The notes under the pieces are model-generated. The model did no database searches and was not told where the DNA came from. It saw only the letters and a list, made by a program, of their open reading frames with translations. This document shows, piece after piece, positions 63,933 to 64,000 of a stretch of 64,000 nucleotides of DNA. Every line of letters starts with the position of its first letter. Position 1 is the first letter of the stretch. The position numbers and the translations under genes were made by a program. Source of the DNA: Arthrobacter sp. KBS0702 (GTDB lineage: Bacteria > Actinomycetota > Actinomycetes > Actinomycetales > Micrococcaceae); assembly GCF_005937985.2 (NCBI RefSeq), contig NZ_CP042172.1, positions 3,534,001 through 3,598,000 on the forward strand, written 5' to 3'.

Positions 63933-64000
63933 CGGATTTCGCCGGCCTCGTCAGCGTCCGGGGCCGGCTGCGCGCCGGAGTGGCCGTGGGACGACGACGG
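63929..64000 (-). CDS. C-terminal end of an unidentified protein (5' partial)
   Basis: On the minus strand an open frame enters from the right edge and ends at TAG (63931-63929), overlapping the CGNR stop tail to tail. The visible 23 residues are hydrophilic and low in complexity (SSSHGHSGAQPAPDADEAG). Too short to identify; could be spurious. Confidence 0.35.
   Translation of the reverse strand, partial: PSSSHGHSGAQPAPDADEAGEIR

Overview
The window is a chromosomal segment of a high-GC Gram-positive soil actinobacterium, most likely of the Arthrobacter/Pseudarthrobacter group (Micrococcaceae). The basis is very strong G/C at third codon positions, many GTG starts, promoters whose -10 box lies 6-8 nt from the start codon (leaderless mRNAs), ESX-type WXG100 proteins, a LigC-type ligase, and beta-ketoadipate and quinate/shikimate genes in actinobacterial arrangement. 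No tRNA, rRNA, CRISPR array, transposase or prophage block was seen. This is ordinary chromosome with a large aromatic-catabolism cluster.

Layout. 1-4.6 kb: the tail of an unidentified gene, an excisionase-type HTH protein, a PucR-type regulator divergent from alanine dehydrogenase, and a Gfo/Idh oxidoreductase. 4.6-10.8 kb: a family-5 (oligopeptide-type) ABC importer on the minus strand, preceded by a 29-codon leader ORF and ending at a composite palindromic repeat. 11-16.5 kb: TetR and an FMN reductase sharing a perfect 22-bp operator, an aminotransferase, a universal stress protein, an acyl-CoA synthetase and a small membrane protein. 16.5-21.5 kb: branched-chain 2-oxoacid dehydrogenase E1a-E1b-E2 and a HisC-type aminotransferase. 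21.6-27.8 kb: a holin-fold membrane protein, a WXG-like protein coupled to an alpha/beta hydrolase, purB, an EEP phosphodiesterase, a histidine phosphatase and a GNAT acetyltransferase. 27.9-33.3 kb: a secreted acid phosphatase and an ABC importer of 2-aminoethylphosphonate type, each preceded by a PHO-box-like direct repeat.

33.4-54.1 kb is dominated by aromatic degradation. A FUSC-family aromatic-acid exporter, an IclR regulator and 4-hydroxybenzoate hydroxylase (PobA) lie in a row. After mscL, an ACT-domain membrane protein and a lipid kinase comes an almost gapless minus-strand series: qsuD, qsuB, pcaH, pcaG, pcaB, pcaD, pcaC, pcaF, pcaI, pcaJ, pcaR. An upstream IclR regulator and a divergent shikimate/quinate MFS importer complete the locus. 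Together these take up quinate/shikimate, convert it via 3-dehydroshikimate to protocatechuate (also fed by PobA), cleave the ring and yield succinyl-CoA plus acetyl-CoA.

54-64 kb: DNA ligase LigC, a MoaD/ThiS-like ubiquitin-fold protein paired with a BNR-repeat beta-propeller, a second universal stress protein overlapping a DinB-like protein, a probable 6C-type small RNA, a CsoR-CopZ-CopA copper-efflux set with twin operators, an orphan WXG100 protein, and an EamA exporter divergent from a CGNR zinc-finger regulator.

The least explained items are the MoaD-like/beta-propeller pair, the WXG-like/hydrolase pair, the 6C-like RNA, the membrane-anchored ACT protein, the large intergenic palindromes and the micro-ORF in front of oppB.
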